A DNA stretch of 64,000 nucleotides from Venturia oleaginea (Eukaryota > Ascomycota > Dothideomycetes > Venturiales > Venturiaceae), in assembly GCA_013176395.1 (NCBI GenBank), contig JABMLP010000012.1, positions 682,001-746,000 of the forward strand. The letters run 5' to 3'. The stretch's first letter is position 1, and the number at the start of each line of letters is the position of its first letter. The position numbers were made by a program, and so were the translations under genes. Shown one piece after another: positions 54,126-64,000 of this stretch. The notes beneath the pieces are model-generated. The model was given only the letters and a program-made list of their open reading frames with translations. It did no database searches and was not told the DNA's origin.

Positions 54126-55115
54126 ATGGCAACCTCGTTACTTAGCTTCGTGGGCGAGTTTCTCTATTCCCAATACACGCAAACCATCCCTCAGATTGAC
54201 ACATCCTTCCAAGGCAAGACTGCCATCGTCACCGGGGCGAATACTGGTCTTGGGCTGGAGGCTGCTCGTCATTACACTCGCCTGGAAGCTGAAAAGGTCA
54301 TCATAGCATGCCGTACTGTCTCAAAGGGAGAAGCTGCAAAGAAATCCATTGAAGAGAGCACCAAAAGAACAGGGGTCGTCGAAGTATGGCGATTGGATCT
54401 GGCCTCACACGACAGCGTAAAAGCTTTTGCAGCTCGCGCATCCTCCGAACTCAAACGCCTTGACATTGTCATCGAAAACGCGGGAATCATAACCACCAAA
54501 TTCTCTCTCGTCGAAGGTTTCGAATCAACAATATCCATCAACGTCATCTCCACATTCCTCCTCGGATTCCTCCTTCTACCAAAGCTTAAAGAGACGGCTG
54601 CCACATTCAGCACACTCCCCTATTTAGTCATCGTCTCATCAGACATCCATATCACCTCAACTCTCCCGGAGAAATCCTCACTATCCATTCTAGACGCTCT
54701 CAACGATCCGAAGAACTTTGGTACAGAACGCTACAATACGTCAAAGCTACTAGAAGTTCTTCTCGTTCACTATCTCACAAGCCACCAAGCAGCAGGTCCA
54801 GACTATCCAGTCGTCATCAACACCGTCGCTCCTGGATTCTGTCAATCGGAAATGGCACGAGAAAGCAATAGTCTCTTTGTTTCCCTCATGGAGCTATTAT
54901 TCTGGGCGAGAACGAGCGAAACGGGTGCGAGGACGTATGTTCTCGCTAGTGTAGCTGGAAAGAAGAGTCACGGACAGTTTCTGACTGATGCTAAGATCAG
55001 ACCACCGGGGGCTTGGGTGTTTACTGAGGAGGGAAAGATTTGTGAGCGTCGAGTTTGGGAAGAGGTTATGAACGTTCTTGAACGTATCTCACCGGGTATA
55101 TTGAAGGGCATATGA
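54126..55115 (+). CDS. short-chain dehydrogenase/reductase
   Basis: 329 aa, single exon. The Rossmann cofactor motif TAIVTGANTGLGLEAAR lies at residues 32-48, a conserved Arg follows in IIACRTVSKG, the NAG motif is in IVIENAGI (about 118), the catalytic Ser in LVIVSSDIHIT (about 172) and the YNTSK active-site Tyr/Lys pair at about 205. The TGxxxGxG spacing and the arrangement resemble fungal retinol-dehydrogenase-like SDRs that usually prefer NADP(H), given the Arg after strand 2. The substrate is not readable. No clustered biosynthetic genes are nearby; a transposon lies about 180 bp downstream. Confidence 0.88.
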   Translation: MATSLLSFVGEFLYSQYTQTIPQIDTSFQGKTAIVTGANTGLGLEAARHYTRLEAEKVIIACRTVSKGEAAKKSIEESTKRTGVVEVWRLDLASHDSVKAFAARASSELKRLDIVIENAGIITTKFSLVEGFESTISINVISTFLLGFLLLPKLKETAATFSTLPYLVIVSSDIHITSTLPEKSSLSILDALNDPKNFGTERYNTSKLLEVLLVHYLTSHQAAGPDYPVVINTVAPGFCQSEMARESNSLFVSLMELLFWARTSETGARTYVLASVAGKKSHGQFLTDAKIRPPGAWVFTEEGKICERRVWEEVMNVLERISPGILKGI

Positions 55116-55292
55116 ATTATGAGTACAGCGTAGCTTATATAATAAATCGATAAAAAATTCCTCATAAAAATTCCTCTTCGAAATCCGATTCCCACGGTTC
55201 TGAGATCATGTTACATTTCGAATGTACATCTCAAAACACAAGCGTATAATATTCCCATCTTCCAAGACGATACACTCTTAACATCTACAGTA

Positions 55293-56621
55293 GGGTCGCA
55301 CAAGTTTCCGTACAGCCGAGATTGCTCAAAAAATGGTGATTCTTGTAATTACATTATCGCGCTTTCAACGTGATCATTTTCGCTCATATTCTCGTATAAT
55401 GTACAGTAATACCAGGGCTACAAAATGAGCCATTCAGTGAGCTATTTAGTATTTTGTGTGCCAACCATCTGCCGCCAGTAATGCCTCAACCCTCCTTGGC
55501 ATTGACTCAAGTACAGCATCAAAATAATGTTGTTCAATAAGCCGCCAGGCCTTAATAAGTGCTTCTCTTAGAACCTCTCGTATATTGTCTACACCGCCAG
55601 TAACGTATTCAATCATAGGTTCCACTTCGTAGACCAATTCCTTGAGCCTCCGCCAGAGGTTTTCAATCGGGTTCATATCAGGACTGTAGAGCGGCGCATC
55701 TTGTAGTGGAATGAGGTTTTCCTTAAACCAGACTATAGTCTTTTTGGCTTTGTGGATAGGCGCGTTATCCTGCATAAATTTAAGGCCCGGTTCGTATATT
55801 GTAGGTAGCATTTCGTCGAGTAACTTGAAATACGAGTTCGTAGAGTAGCCTTGACGCTTGCTCTCTAGGTCACGCTTAAGAATGTACAATTCAGAGCGCC
55901 CTACTTGGCCAGAGAAGCATGCCCAAATCATGATAGACACTCCTTTACCCTTCTTATAGGTATCAATCATTGAGGTCTCCCATTTTTGTCCTGGTGTGCG
56001 AAAACACCATGTTCTTGCCTTGCCGGTCCCTCGCTCAACTGAGCACTCGTCAGACCATATAATCTTCGCCCAATCTTCAGCTTTCCACGACATGTGCTGC
56101 TCTGCCCAGAGCTTCCTGGCGTCAGCATGTACCTGTGTGAGGAAAGGGCGCCTTGCAGACCTCCAATTTGCGATTCCGTACTCTTTCAATATCCTCCTGA
56201 TGGTATCCTTCGAAAAATCGATGCAAGCCTGTCTTTTGACCTCCTCGTACGTTAACTTAGGCTGCGTACGTATAATGCGTAACAGAGATCGTTCATCTCG
56301 GTCTGTATACGAGCGTGGCCGGCCGCTGGAAGGTAGGGATTCGCCGTTCTGGCGTAATGGGGCCTTTTCAAGGCTGTATTGGATGGTGGAACGCGGTGGT
56401 TTTTATAGCGCCGCAATTGCGCCTAAACTGAGCCCGGCTTTAAGCTGCGCATCAATTTTGCCGCGTTGATATGGAGTAAGACGATGGTTAGGAAGCCTCT
56501 GCGGGTTTATAGGAGTCAATGGCTTTCGTTGAGGTGGCATAATGGTAGTGCAAAGATAATGTGTTAAAAATGAGAGGTGTAGATTTCGCGTTTTCGCTTA
56601 ATTGTACGGAAACTTTTGCCC
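55293..56621 (-). mobile_element. Tc1/mariner-type DNA transposon
   Basis: 1329 bp bounded by TA dinucleotides (55291-55292 and 56622-56623). The terminal inverted repeats are imperfect: the left begins GGGTCGCACAAGTTTCCGTA and the right, inverted, begins GGGCAAAAGTTTCCGTACA, with a shared AAGTTTCCGTACA core. It carries one transposase gene on the minus strand with a DD34E triad. The element is full length but its transposase has a premature stop, so it should not be autonomous now. Confidence 0.9.
55446..56540 (-). pseudogene. Tc1/mariner DD34E transposase with one in-frame stop
   Basis: Starts MPPQRKPLTPINPQRLP at 56540. The N-terminal helix-turn-helix region (LTPYQRGKIDAQLKAGLSLG) is cut by TAA at 56403-56405; the frame then continues uninterrupted to 55446. 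Catalytic residues are intact: Asp in IIWSDECS, Asp in KFMQDNAPIHKAKKT and Glu in SPDMNPIENLWRRLKE, with 34 residues between the second Asp and the Glu, which defines DD34E. The stop sits where a Gln codon would be natural (CAA to TAA), a C-to-T change. All else looks recent, so read-through or re-initiation downstream cannot be excluded, but the HTH DNA-binding part would be lost. Confidence 0.88.
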
Positions 56622-57664
56622 TAGTATTGTAGAATCAAATCTCAACCTCAACCACATATCAAGTACATCCATAGAAATCTAAATACACGATATCCCCACT
56701 ATCAAATCCATACACTCCTCCCCAGAAATGTGATGAATATATATTTCCACACCACGCATCCACGGGCCGACTTCAAAACAAGAAGAGTGTGCCAAAGTAC
56801 GCGCCTGCCACGCTACTCAACTCACAACGTATACGAAGACTAGTGTCACCAGAAAACCCACAATTTCCTCACGGCGCTCGGAAAGCTAAGGTGGCGGCGC
56901 GCGGCTATGAATATCGAGATTGCTCGTCTGATGCTGTGGTTGCGTATGGGGTGGGGTTTAGTTTAACAGTTATATCTTACTTGATCCTTTGGCGAAGAGA
57001 AGGGGGGGGGGAAGGGGGATGGATGAATGGTTCTGTTTTGAATATCGACGGATACTGCTTTGGCAGATTTGGAATTAGATGTTACTTTCTACTATAGATC
57101 TTCTATTAATTGCTTAGGGCAAGGATATAATATCCTTGATTATCAAAATTATGTAATCTCGAGACTTAGAATCACTTATCTGTCTTGATTATGGATGAAG
57201 TGATAACTAGAAACGTAATGGTTAGATATTCTCCCATAGCGAAAATATGTTATTTTACGATTCGGAAATATATATCAATCTCACGGCTAGTTCAAGTGTT
57301 ATCGTAGATATTTGTTGATTAATCCTCCTTCTGAATTGAGATTATGAGTTTCTATAGATTAGGATGGCAAGTTATGGTATATACGGTTCGTATGATATTG
57401 AGAATATGTAGTAGTATACCAATCTCCGTTCCCAAATAAAGTAGATTTAACATCCAAGAATCATATAATAGTAGTAAACAACGTGCACATACTTACCTCT
57501 CTATACAAAAATATACAATCCCCACATCATAGAATCACACACGTCTCACATCAAGAACCAAATCTCAATATCATATACATTTCACTCATCAAACAGCTAC
57601 ACACACAACCTATCCCCGTCAGCCCACCACACAGCATACAGCACACAGCGCACAAACCTACTCC
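56622..57664. other. AT-rich intergenic stretch
   Basis: No supported gene. About 57100-57480 is visibly AT-rich compared with the neighbourhood and has a near-palindrome AAGGATATAATATCCTT at about 57120. A G8-G9 run lies near 57002. Confidence 0.5.
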
Positions 57665-58835
57665 TCACTCCCCCCCCAACCCCAAAAAACCCCCACACTT
57701 CCCCTGATGCTGCCTCATATTATCCTTCCTCGAAAACCCCCTCCCACACCCTCGAAAAACAAACTCCTTCCTCTTCTCATGCACACTCATAACATGCCTA
57801 TTCAAATGCTCCACCCGTTCAAAAGACCTATCGCACCTAGAACAAGGGAACGAACCACGTGATCTCTTGCGCCCAGCTGTGGCGGAAGAGGTAGTGGTGG
57901 TGCGCTTCGAGGGTGTGACCTCCCCTTCAACCAACATCACACCCACAGGCGAGATTACTTTCTTGAATTCTTCTGATAGTGGTGCGGAGGATGTTCTTGA
58001 GCCGAGGGCGGAGGAGGCTGTGCTGTCCATCGCGATGATGAAGCGGGGTGGTGATGGCTCCACGGCGATTGGAGGAGGTTGCGCTGGCGATGATGATGAT
58101 GATGGTGGTGGTGGTGGTGGCTCAATGATAGGAACACTGATGATGGCCTCATTACGTTGGTGAGGCGGAAGAGTATCAAGGACAGGCATGCCCATTCCAA
58201 AGGTCATTTTTGGGCCTTGTCGAGAAGGAGGGAGAGCGAGGAGATCGAGGAGATCTTGAGGGGTGTCTGCAGTGGATGAGCCATCTCCAGTGCTAGCAGT
58301 AACAACATCACGACGCGAACGCTTTGCTGGAGGATCGACACCATTATCGCTGGCTTTGCGCTTGTTGAGTCTTGGAGAATGAAGGTGTGGTTCCGGAAAC
58401 TCCCATTCCACTCTCGAGAGGAGACGCGTATCCTTCAGAACAGGTGGAGCAAGCTGTGGCGTCTTCATCTAAACCATTCCATTAGCACAGATGCCAAAAA
58501 TCCACTTCTTTCAACAAAAAAAAGTGTTCGAACGAAGCTGCAAAAAGGAGAAATAAACAAACCTCGACCCACTCGTTGCTACCAAGCACGATGTCCTTCT
58601 TCTCAGCCTCTCCAAGATCCACCTCGTCCAGGTTTGTGTAGCAGGTACCAGAAGCCTTTAGCAGCGCCCAGTTGGCCTCTCTGCTTCCGATGAGGAAGCC
58701 ATTGGCATCATGAGTAGGAGCTGGATCTTGTTTGATCTTCATCTGGGCCGTGTTCTGCTGCTTTGTTGCGACTTGTTTCCTAAGGTTGACACCCCTTTTA
58801 CTGGCGCCGCCCTTCTTTGATCCCTTTGGTGGCAT
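57665..58835 (-). CDS. C2H2 zinc-finger protein, probable transcription factor
   Basis: Exons 58835-58563 and 58468-57665 (intron 58469-58562, GTTTGT to TTTAG, phase 0) give 358 aa. The N-terminus is basic (MPPKGSKKGGASKRG). The middle has a PPAKRSRRD nuclear-localisation-like patch and long Ser/Pro runs. Two adjacent C2H2 fingers close the protein: FPCSRCDRSFERVEHLNRH is complete, but the second (EFVFRGCGRGFSRKDNMRQH) has Phe where the first Cys should be, so it keeps only three zinc ligands. The FERVEHLNRH and FSRKDNMRQH helices are those of the Msn2-like stress-response group. A role as a transcription regulator is inferred. Confidence 0.8.
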
Positions 58836-60105
58836 CTTGAAGGAGGTATGGGTTATATGAGGGAATCGAGTGTGTTTATAGAGGGGTAAAGAGGAGGAGG
58901 GAGCTTGCGATTGCTATAAAACCGCGCGTTCTGAGGGTTGTTGAGTCGGTGTATCTGGCGACCGGCGCGAGAAGTGTATAGGTCTTGAGCTGGCCAGAGG
59001 GTGTATTATGGAGTTGTTCTATTGTCAGCGTGATTGAAATAATCTTCTTGGTGGCAATAGGAAGTAGTTTCAACACAAACCGGTGTCCCCTGACCCGTCT
59101 AAAATGCAGAGAAGATATCTTTTCGCCCAAAGCGGTGGCGCAGGGACCAGGATCATCGTCCTGAGTATGACTGCTGAGAACTAGGGTTCGCATGTAATAA
59201 TCAAAGTTCGCCTAGCGTGGTTTTCTTTCCAAAAGTGGTGCCAACTGTGACCCGGCTCACTGCTAAGTGTCGAAACCTTTGGAGAGGGGATTGGGTCACC
59301 GATATCACGTCCCATAGTCGACCCTGCGTCCCTGTTATGATGTGTATAGCCTTCTGCTTCTCATCGCTCATAGTTAATGGCTGCCCAGAACGATGAAAGT
59401 TTTCGCTCAAATCCAGGCCAAGCCTCGTCGTTTTTCAAAATGGGATTCCCTAGTCCAGGTCCAACACGGTGATGGATGGCAGCTAGGTGACAGTCATCGA
59501 GCAGTCTCCATTCTGGACGAGAGGGACAAATGACATGTTCAGGGGGTGGAGATACATCTTGTATTCCAATCGTCTGTGTTAATGAAAGACAGCGTAAGCA
59601 AGCACAAACATTGAAGGTTCGGCTTGACTTTGTTCTCCATAAGTTTGATGTTTGTCACAGAGAATTAACGCCCTGAGGGACGCCGTACTTGTAGCCAGGC
59701 CCTCGGCGCTGTTCTCCCGCTCTCTCCCCGAAGTGTGTGATCTTGGAGTCAATCCGGGTAATTATTCCATTTTCGTAGCCTGGACGTCAAACCCGTTGTC
59801 AATGATGATGAGCCTCCCCGCACGCTGTAACATTTTCACGGCAGCCAGCTCTTCTTGGAAGTATTCGTATGCCTTTGATAGCTACTTCACGAAATTGATA
59901 CCGCCTTAAATTAATCGCTTCATAAATCTTCATGAGTGGTGTGATGCATGTCCGTATTCCCGCTTGACGATTCCCCAAATATGCTGCTCATGGCGCCCGC
60001 CCTCCGTCCTTGAACAGTGAGTTCCTCCAATCAACTCCCACAATCAATGCAACAATCATACATCCACGACAGTGTATCTTACCCACACAAAACGCTTAAA
60101 TGTAC
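58836..60105. other. 1.3-kb stretch without a recognised gene
   Basis: Upstream DNA of the zinc-finger gene and 3' flank of the PFK-2 gene. Minus-strand reading of about 59780-59890 gives a short coding-like piece (AYEYFQEELAAVKMLQRAG) ending in a stop; it could be a relic. A 105-codon minus frame at 58876-59193 is unsupported. Confidence 0.35.
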
Positions 60106-61648
60106 TCACTTCTCACCCTTCTTCGCCGGCTCTGAGACTTCCATTGGATCGGCAGCACGGTCCTGTCCATTGCCTCCAGGCGTATTAGTAGGACTTTGGA
60201 GGTAATCCATACTGTGAGAACCTTTCTCTCTGAAAGTGCTCACAGCAGGAATGGAAGCACTGAACCTCTCTTCTTCGGTTCCGTATGCTTTCGGCGTCAA
60301 CTTGATCAACGTGTGCAATGGCACTTCCATCCAAGGACTCCTCTCCTGCGAGACGTTTTTGAAGTAAGCGTATATGCATCGTAGGATGGCTTGATGTGTG
60401 ACGATGAGAATGTTTTCTGAGCGCTCAATTTCCATAATGATGGGTTCCAGCCGAATGACCACATCTCTGTAGCTTTCCCCACCTAGGTAGCGGTAGTTGT
60501 ATTTGTCCTCGTCGCGAGCCTTGAAGTCTTCGGGATATTCTCTCTCGATATCGCCGTATGTCAGGCCATCGCAAACGCCAGAGTCGATCTCGTCCAAGGC
60601 CTTCCATTCAAGCTTTTCGTAAGGCAAATAGCGGGCTGTTTGTATTGTTCGCTTAAGAGTGGATGTCCAAACTGTCAACGGGCCGTCTCCGACATGTTTT
60701 TTCACGAGCTCTGGAAGCCTCTTCGCATACATCTCACCACGTGGAGAAATGTCGGCATCGCCACCAATTTGGCCAGACAGATTGTAATTGGACTCGCCAT
60801 GCCTCGATAGCCAAATCGACCGCGGCTTGATGTGAAGATTCATAAGGTAGTAGACGACTCTGCTCTGCAAGTAGTCCTGAATCTGGTTGATAATGACGTG
60901 CTTGCCGACATTGATGAGCTTCACGTAGGTATAGTCTGCCTCATCCTCGTCGATTGTCTGGTACACCTTCTCGTAATTCCGAATCCGATTTCGAAAGTCT
61001 GCTGCCGCTTCCTCGGGGTCTTGACCTTTGTAATCAGGGCTTGTTGTCTTTACCTCCAGGATGTTGGACATGATCAATGCCTCGTCGTCGCATTTGCTCT
61101 CCACGAACAATGTCTCGATTCCTTCAGAGTCGCACCGTTCCCGAATCCACTTTCTTCTTGCCTTTGTGCTGTTTGTCGCATCCAGGATCGCAATGAGGCC
61201 TTGTCCTTCGGCGAACCACTTGCACATGTCATTGACCGCCGCCTCTGCCGCCGCTTTCCTCAACTTCTCCCCCTCTGGATTTGATGTATCGAAGAAGGCT
61301 GCGTTAGGATTGGGAGTAGCTTCTCGGCGATAGCTTCCGACGTTGAAGGTTTTGGCTTTGATCGACAGCCAGTGAAGATAGCGAACAACTATAGACCCAA
61401 TTAAGTTCCGTACAACCTGACAGTATGATCCAGGACACACCTTTCTGTGCTATCAAGCTTTTGCCTCGGGCAGGCAGCCCTACCATAACAACGCATATCT
61501 TCGTGTCTTCAGCCTGTACGCCAGCACCGTTAGTCTTCCTGGTTGGACGGATGACATCTCCTGGAGGAACGCGCTGCATCCTCCCGAATCGAGATGGTTG
61601 CTCGGGAACCTCCCCAGGCTGCTCGTGGATCGGTACGTCCTGGGTCAT
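60106..61648 (-). CDS. 6-phosphofructo-2-kinase / fructose-2,6-bisphosphatase
   Basis: Exons 61648-61441 and 61388-60106 (52-bp intron) give 496 aa. The kinase half has the Walker A motif in VVMVGLPARGKSLIAQK, split by the intron just after it, then TFNVGSYRR and AILDATNSTKARRKWI. The bisphosphatase half is a histidine-phosphatase fold with SRHGESNYN (catalytic His), the acid/base Glu region in LDEIDSGVCDGLTY and the second His in ILIVTHQAILRC. Both halves look complete, so the enzyme could make and remove fructose-2,6-bisphosphate, the regulator of glycolysis versus gluconeogenesis. The acidic/basic N- and C-terminal tails are likely regulatory. The start at 61648 (MTQDVPIHEQ) is the only good one. 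Confidence 0.94.
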
Positions 61649-62953
61649 GGTGTTGGTCCTAATTCAGCGCGTATGAAGCGGGGTCTGTAAGTGTTACTGA
61701 CAGAGGCTGTGGTGTTGTATCTGGGAGCGCATCCAGCAGAGGAAAGAGCGAACAGCCGAGTACTAGACTGCAATTGCGATGGTATGATATCGGAAAGCGA
61801 TCAGGGTAGGTGCTTGGAGCGATGTTTACAGATGAGATGTTTTCTGGCCAGAAATGTCGAAGTCGTGGGTTGACCAACGAAGGAGGTTGCAAACAGCACC
61901 TACACAGCGCAGGCGACGATGTTTGTACAGTGAGTTGTTGGGGACGCCGGAAGGGGGACTATTGAAGATGGGAAATTCGTCCTGGTCTCCGCAAAATAGA
62001 GGCTCGCATGCAATGGGATGCAAGGTACTTTTGGTCGGCCCGGCGGGTAGTTCTAGCTGATGTTGACGAAGCTATGATCTCGACGAAAAGGCGCAATGGC
62101 TTCGGCTGTGCATGTAGATGAAGAAGCATTTGGTGTTGCTTCTTCTCCTCTCTCTATCTGTTTGTGGACCCATCTAGATGCTTCCTGCCCAAACGGTTGG
62201 CTTTTTCTGGGTTGTCGTGTGCTCTCCCAGCCTGAAGTCTCGCAAATGATTATGCGCCACTGTGGATGCCCCCGAAGCTAAAGCGGGTGCCCCGATCAGA
62301 TCCAGCCCGTATCCAGAGGGGTCACTGGGGGGCCAGTGGAAAAGGCCAATTCGTCGCCGAATCTCGGATCAAGACGAGGCAATCCAATCCATCCCGAAGT
62401 GATGACTGATGACCCTCCATCCTCCGGGAGACAATTGGATGAGATGGAAAATCAATTGGACTCACCAAGCTCATATGATATGCATTGCTGAAGCTACCAC
62501 TATGCGCAGTTCTGACCGCCATTGGATCCGTTATCTATATCTCGGTCGGAAAAGTGAAGCGCGAAGTCCAGTCACAGCGTGCCAACGGAGAGGCTCAAGA
62601 GGGTCTCGGGAACGCAGAAGGATACTTGGACGATGCGAAGAAAGGCACAACACTGTGAAGGGGGTCAAACAGGAGACAAGATAGCCCACTTTAAAAACCT
62701 GACCGACTGAAACATTGCAGCCGTTGTCTGGTCTCCCCTTGCCCAGCTGCCGATTGCGGATCTGCTTGACTGGCTTCCACGCAGCCGCCGAATCAGTAAA
62801 TAGCACGCTTCGAGACTTCAACGGTCAAGTCTTCAGCAGGATGTGACCAGGCCTTCTTCTCTTTTCGCAACGCCGTGCAATCGACATCAGACGAAAAGAG
62901 CATGGGATCCAGTCATTTTCCAAACATTTTCCTGAAACCGAATCTCTGGTTCC

Positions 62954-63022
62954 GGGTTGATATCAATAATTCCTGACAAACATACAAAAGTGAAATCACC
63001 AGAATATCATCCATCTCTATCT
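62954..63022. repeat. dispersed hairpin repeat, intergenic copy
   Basis: Arms 62954-62977 (contains GATATCAATAATTCCTGAC) and 62999-63022, whose inverse AGATAGAGATGGATGATATT then CTGG matches the family consensus. Loop 21 nt. Confidence 0.75.
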
Positions 63023-63129
63023 CAGATCACGAGACAATGTCTCGAAATGTAGCCCCAATATCTAGGAAGGCAGAAAGGGACACGAATGAATCGACGGCTG
63101 TATTGTGCTGGTAGATTCGATAGGTAGAG

Positions 63130-63240
63130 TATTGTGATAATAGTAGAATATCGTCATGATAGTAGAATATTGTAATGATAGTAGATTATTGTGATAATTG
63201 TAGATTATCGCGATGATAGTAGATTCTCGTGATAGATAAT
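63130..63240. repeat. 19-bp minisatellite, about 5.8 copies
   Basis: Units such as TATTGTGATAATAGTAGAA repeat every 19 bp at 63130, 63149, 63168, 63187 and 63206, with a shorter last unit. Variants alternate TATTG and TATCG starts. Confidence 0.9.
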
Positions 63241-64000
63241 CATTTGCATGATAGGATCGAAAACACCACGTGGGCAGATCTGATATATGTACATATCACC
63301 ACGTTTTCACGCATTTGTTGTTCACAGGCTCAATTGCCCTGTGTGCAGCCTCAAGCTTAATACTAGATATGCGCACTACTATGAAAGACCAGGTCGTACC
63401 ACAGTGAACACGGCGACAAAGCTCACCCCGATCTAATGGCTACTCAATTTGCTTCGCCGTCTGTCGGAAAAACCGACAGGGTAAGCCTTACATGATCAGC
63501 AGTGTTTGAATTGTCGTCTTATTGTTGCACAAACAATGTTAGCACCTCTATAGAACCAAACGACCGACAAACGCTCACTTGATCACGGAAGATGCAACAC
63601 AAACCAGAGGGTTGACATTTGATACCCTTGACTCCTCGTGCTCTTCATCCACCTCCATATGCCGGTTATCCATCGCGCAATCCTATATACAAGAGTCTTC
63701 CAAGCTGCACCACAATAAGCAGCCCTATACTTGGCAAGTCAACTCTTCAAATCCCAGAGTGCATCAAAAACCTTGTGCCATCCGAGTTCCGGTTCTAAAA
63801 ACGGCGAACAGTAGCCTCTCCAAGCGATGGAATTTCCCATCCGCGCTTGCCGATATGCTCGATTTCGAAATAAAAATCTATTGAGTGGAAATAGATCCGG
63901 CATGCAAACCGGGTACAGGAATCCAGGTCGCCCAAGACGAACCGCTGGCCCACGCCCAGGCGCTGTGTCGATTCGACGTCCATGTCCCGCACTTCATGTG

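Larger units (their letters stand above)
61649..64000. other. right end, no recognised gene
   Basis: 2.35 kb without a supported gene. It begins with the promoter side of the PFK-2 gene. It contains one good copy of the dispersed hairpin and a 19-bp minisatellite. Short frames at 63579-63884 (plus) and 63795-63992 (minus) have no features. Confidence 0.45.

Noticed and set aside
57115..57140. Near-palindrome AAGGATATAATATCCTT as a regulatory site
   Set aside because: It sits in an AT-rich stretch where such short palindromes are expected by chance, and no gene is close.
63130..63240. CRISPR-like array
   Set aside because: Units are directly adjacent with no unique spacers, and the sequence is eukaryotic; it is a minisatellite.
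1..64000. tRNA or rRNA genes
   Set aside because: No stretch with a convincing tRNA A box, B box and cloverleaf, and no rRNA-like sequence, was noticed by eye; a tRNA scan would be needed to be sure.

Overview
This window reads as euchromatic DNA of a filamentous ascomycete (Pezizomycotina; a leotiomycete-like fungus is a guess, not shown). Evidence: dense genes on both strands, short introns (about 50-100 bp) with GTANGT donors and YAG acceptors, and recognisable single-copy fungal genes: cytosolic leucyl-tRNA synthetase, Pga2, CENP-S/Mhf1, Efg1, a cell-wall-integrity MAPKK (Mkk/MkkA type), a DUF726 lipase-like protein, p150Glued dynactin, Rxt3, Btn1/CLN3, Dpl1, calcipressin, a BAG protein and PFK-2/FBPase-2. 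Exons were joined by hand from reading frame, splice consensus and protein-family continuity.

Layout. 1-6.3 kb: LeuRS (minus) and a small membrane protein (plus). 6.3-14.4 kb: gene-poor, unstable ground with one unrecognised minus-strand gene, a tandem family of short F-box-like genes (three intact, one decayed) and a BTB-like pseudogene with three in-frame stops. 14.4-32.3 kb: conserved core genes (PGA2, MHF1, a secreted W/G/P-rich protein, EFG1, MKK, DUF726, an FAD monooxygenase, dynactin). 32.7-39.9 kb: an unrecognised gene with broken frames, RXT3 and BTN1. 40-45.3 kb: a repeat-rich strip with a foldback MITE, an unrecognised gene with broken frames and hairpin-bearing introns, and a retroposon-like insertion with a 15-bp target duplication. 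45.3-61.7 kb: acetylpolyamine hydrolase/HDAC-like gene, DPL1, calcipressin, BAG protein, SDR, a Tc1/mariner element, a C2H2 factor and PFK-2/FBPase-2. 61.7-64 kb: no recognisable gene; a hairpin repeat and a 19-bp minisatellite.

There is no operon or biosynthetic cluster. Links are thematic: calcipressin and the MAPKK are signalling regulators, Rxt3 and the HDAC-fold enzyme are tied to deacetylation, Dpl1 and Pga2 are expected in the ER.

The main candidate novelty is a dispersed short hairpin with 24-nt inverted arms (core GATATCAATGATTTTCTGG). Six good copies and two weaker ones occur in 64 kb. Four of the good copies sit inside inferred spliceosomal introns (LeuRS intron 3 and three introns of the gene at 41.8-44.2 kb), as introner-like elements would. 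A second theme is frame damage: apparent single-base slips in RXT3, DPL1 and two unrecognised genes, and C-to-T type nonsense codons in the BTB-like pseudogene and the transposase.
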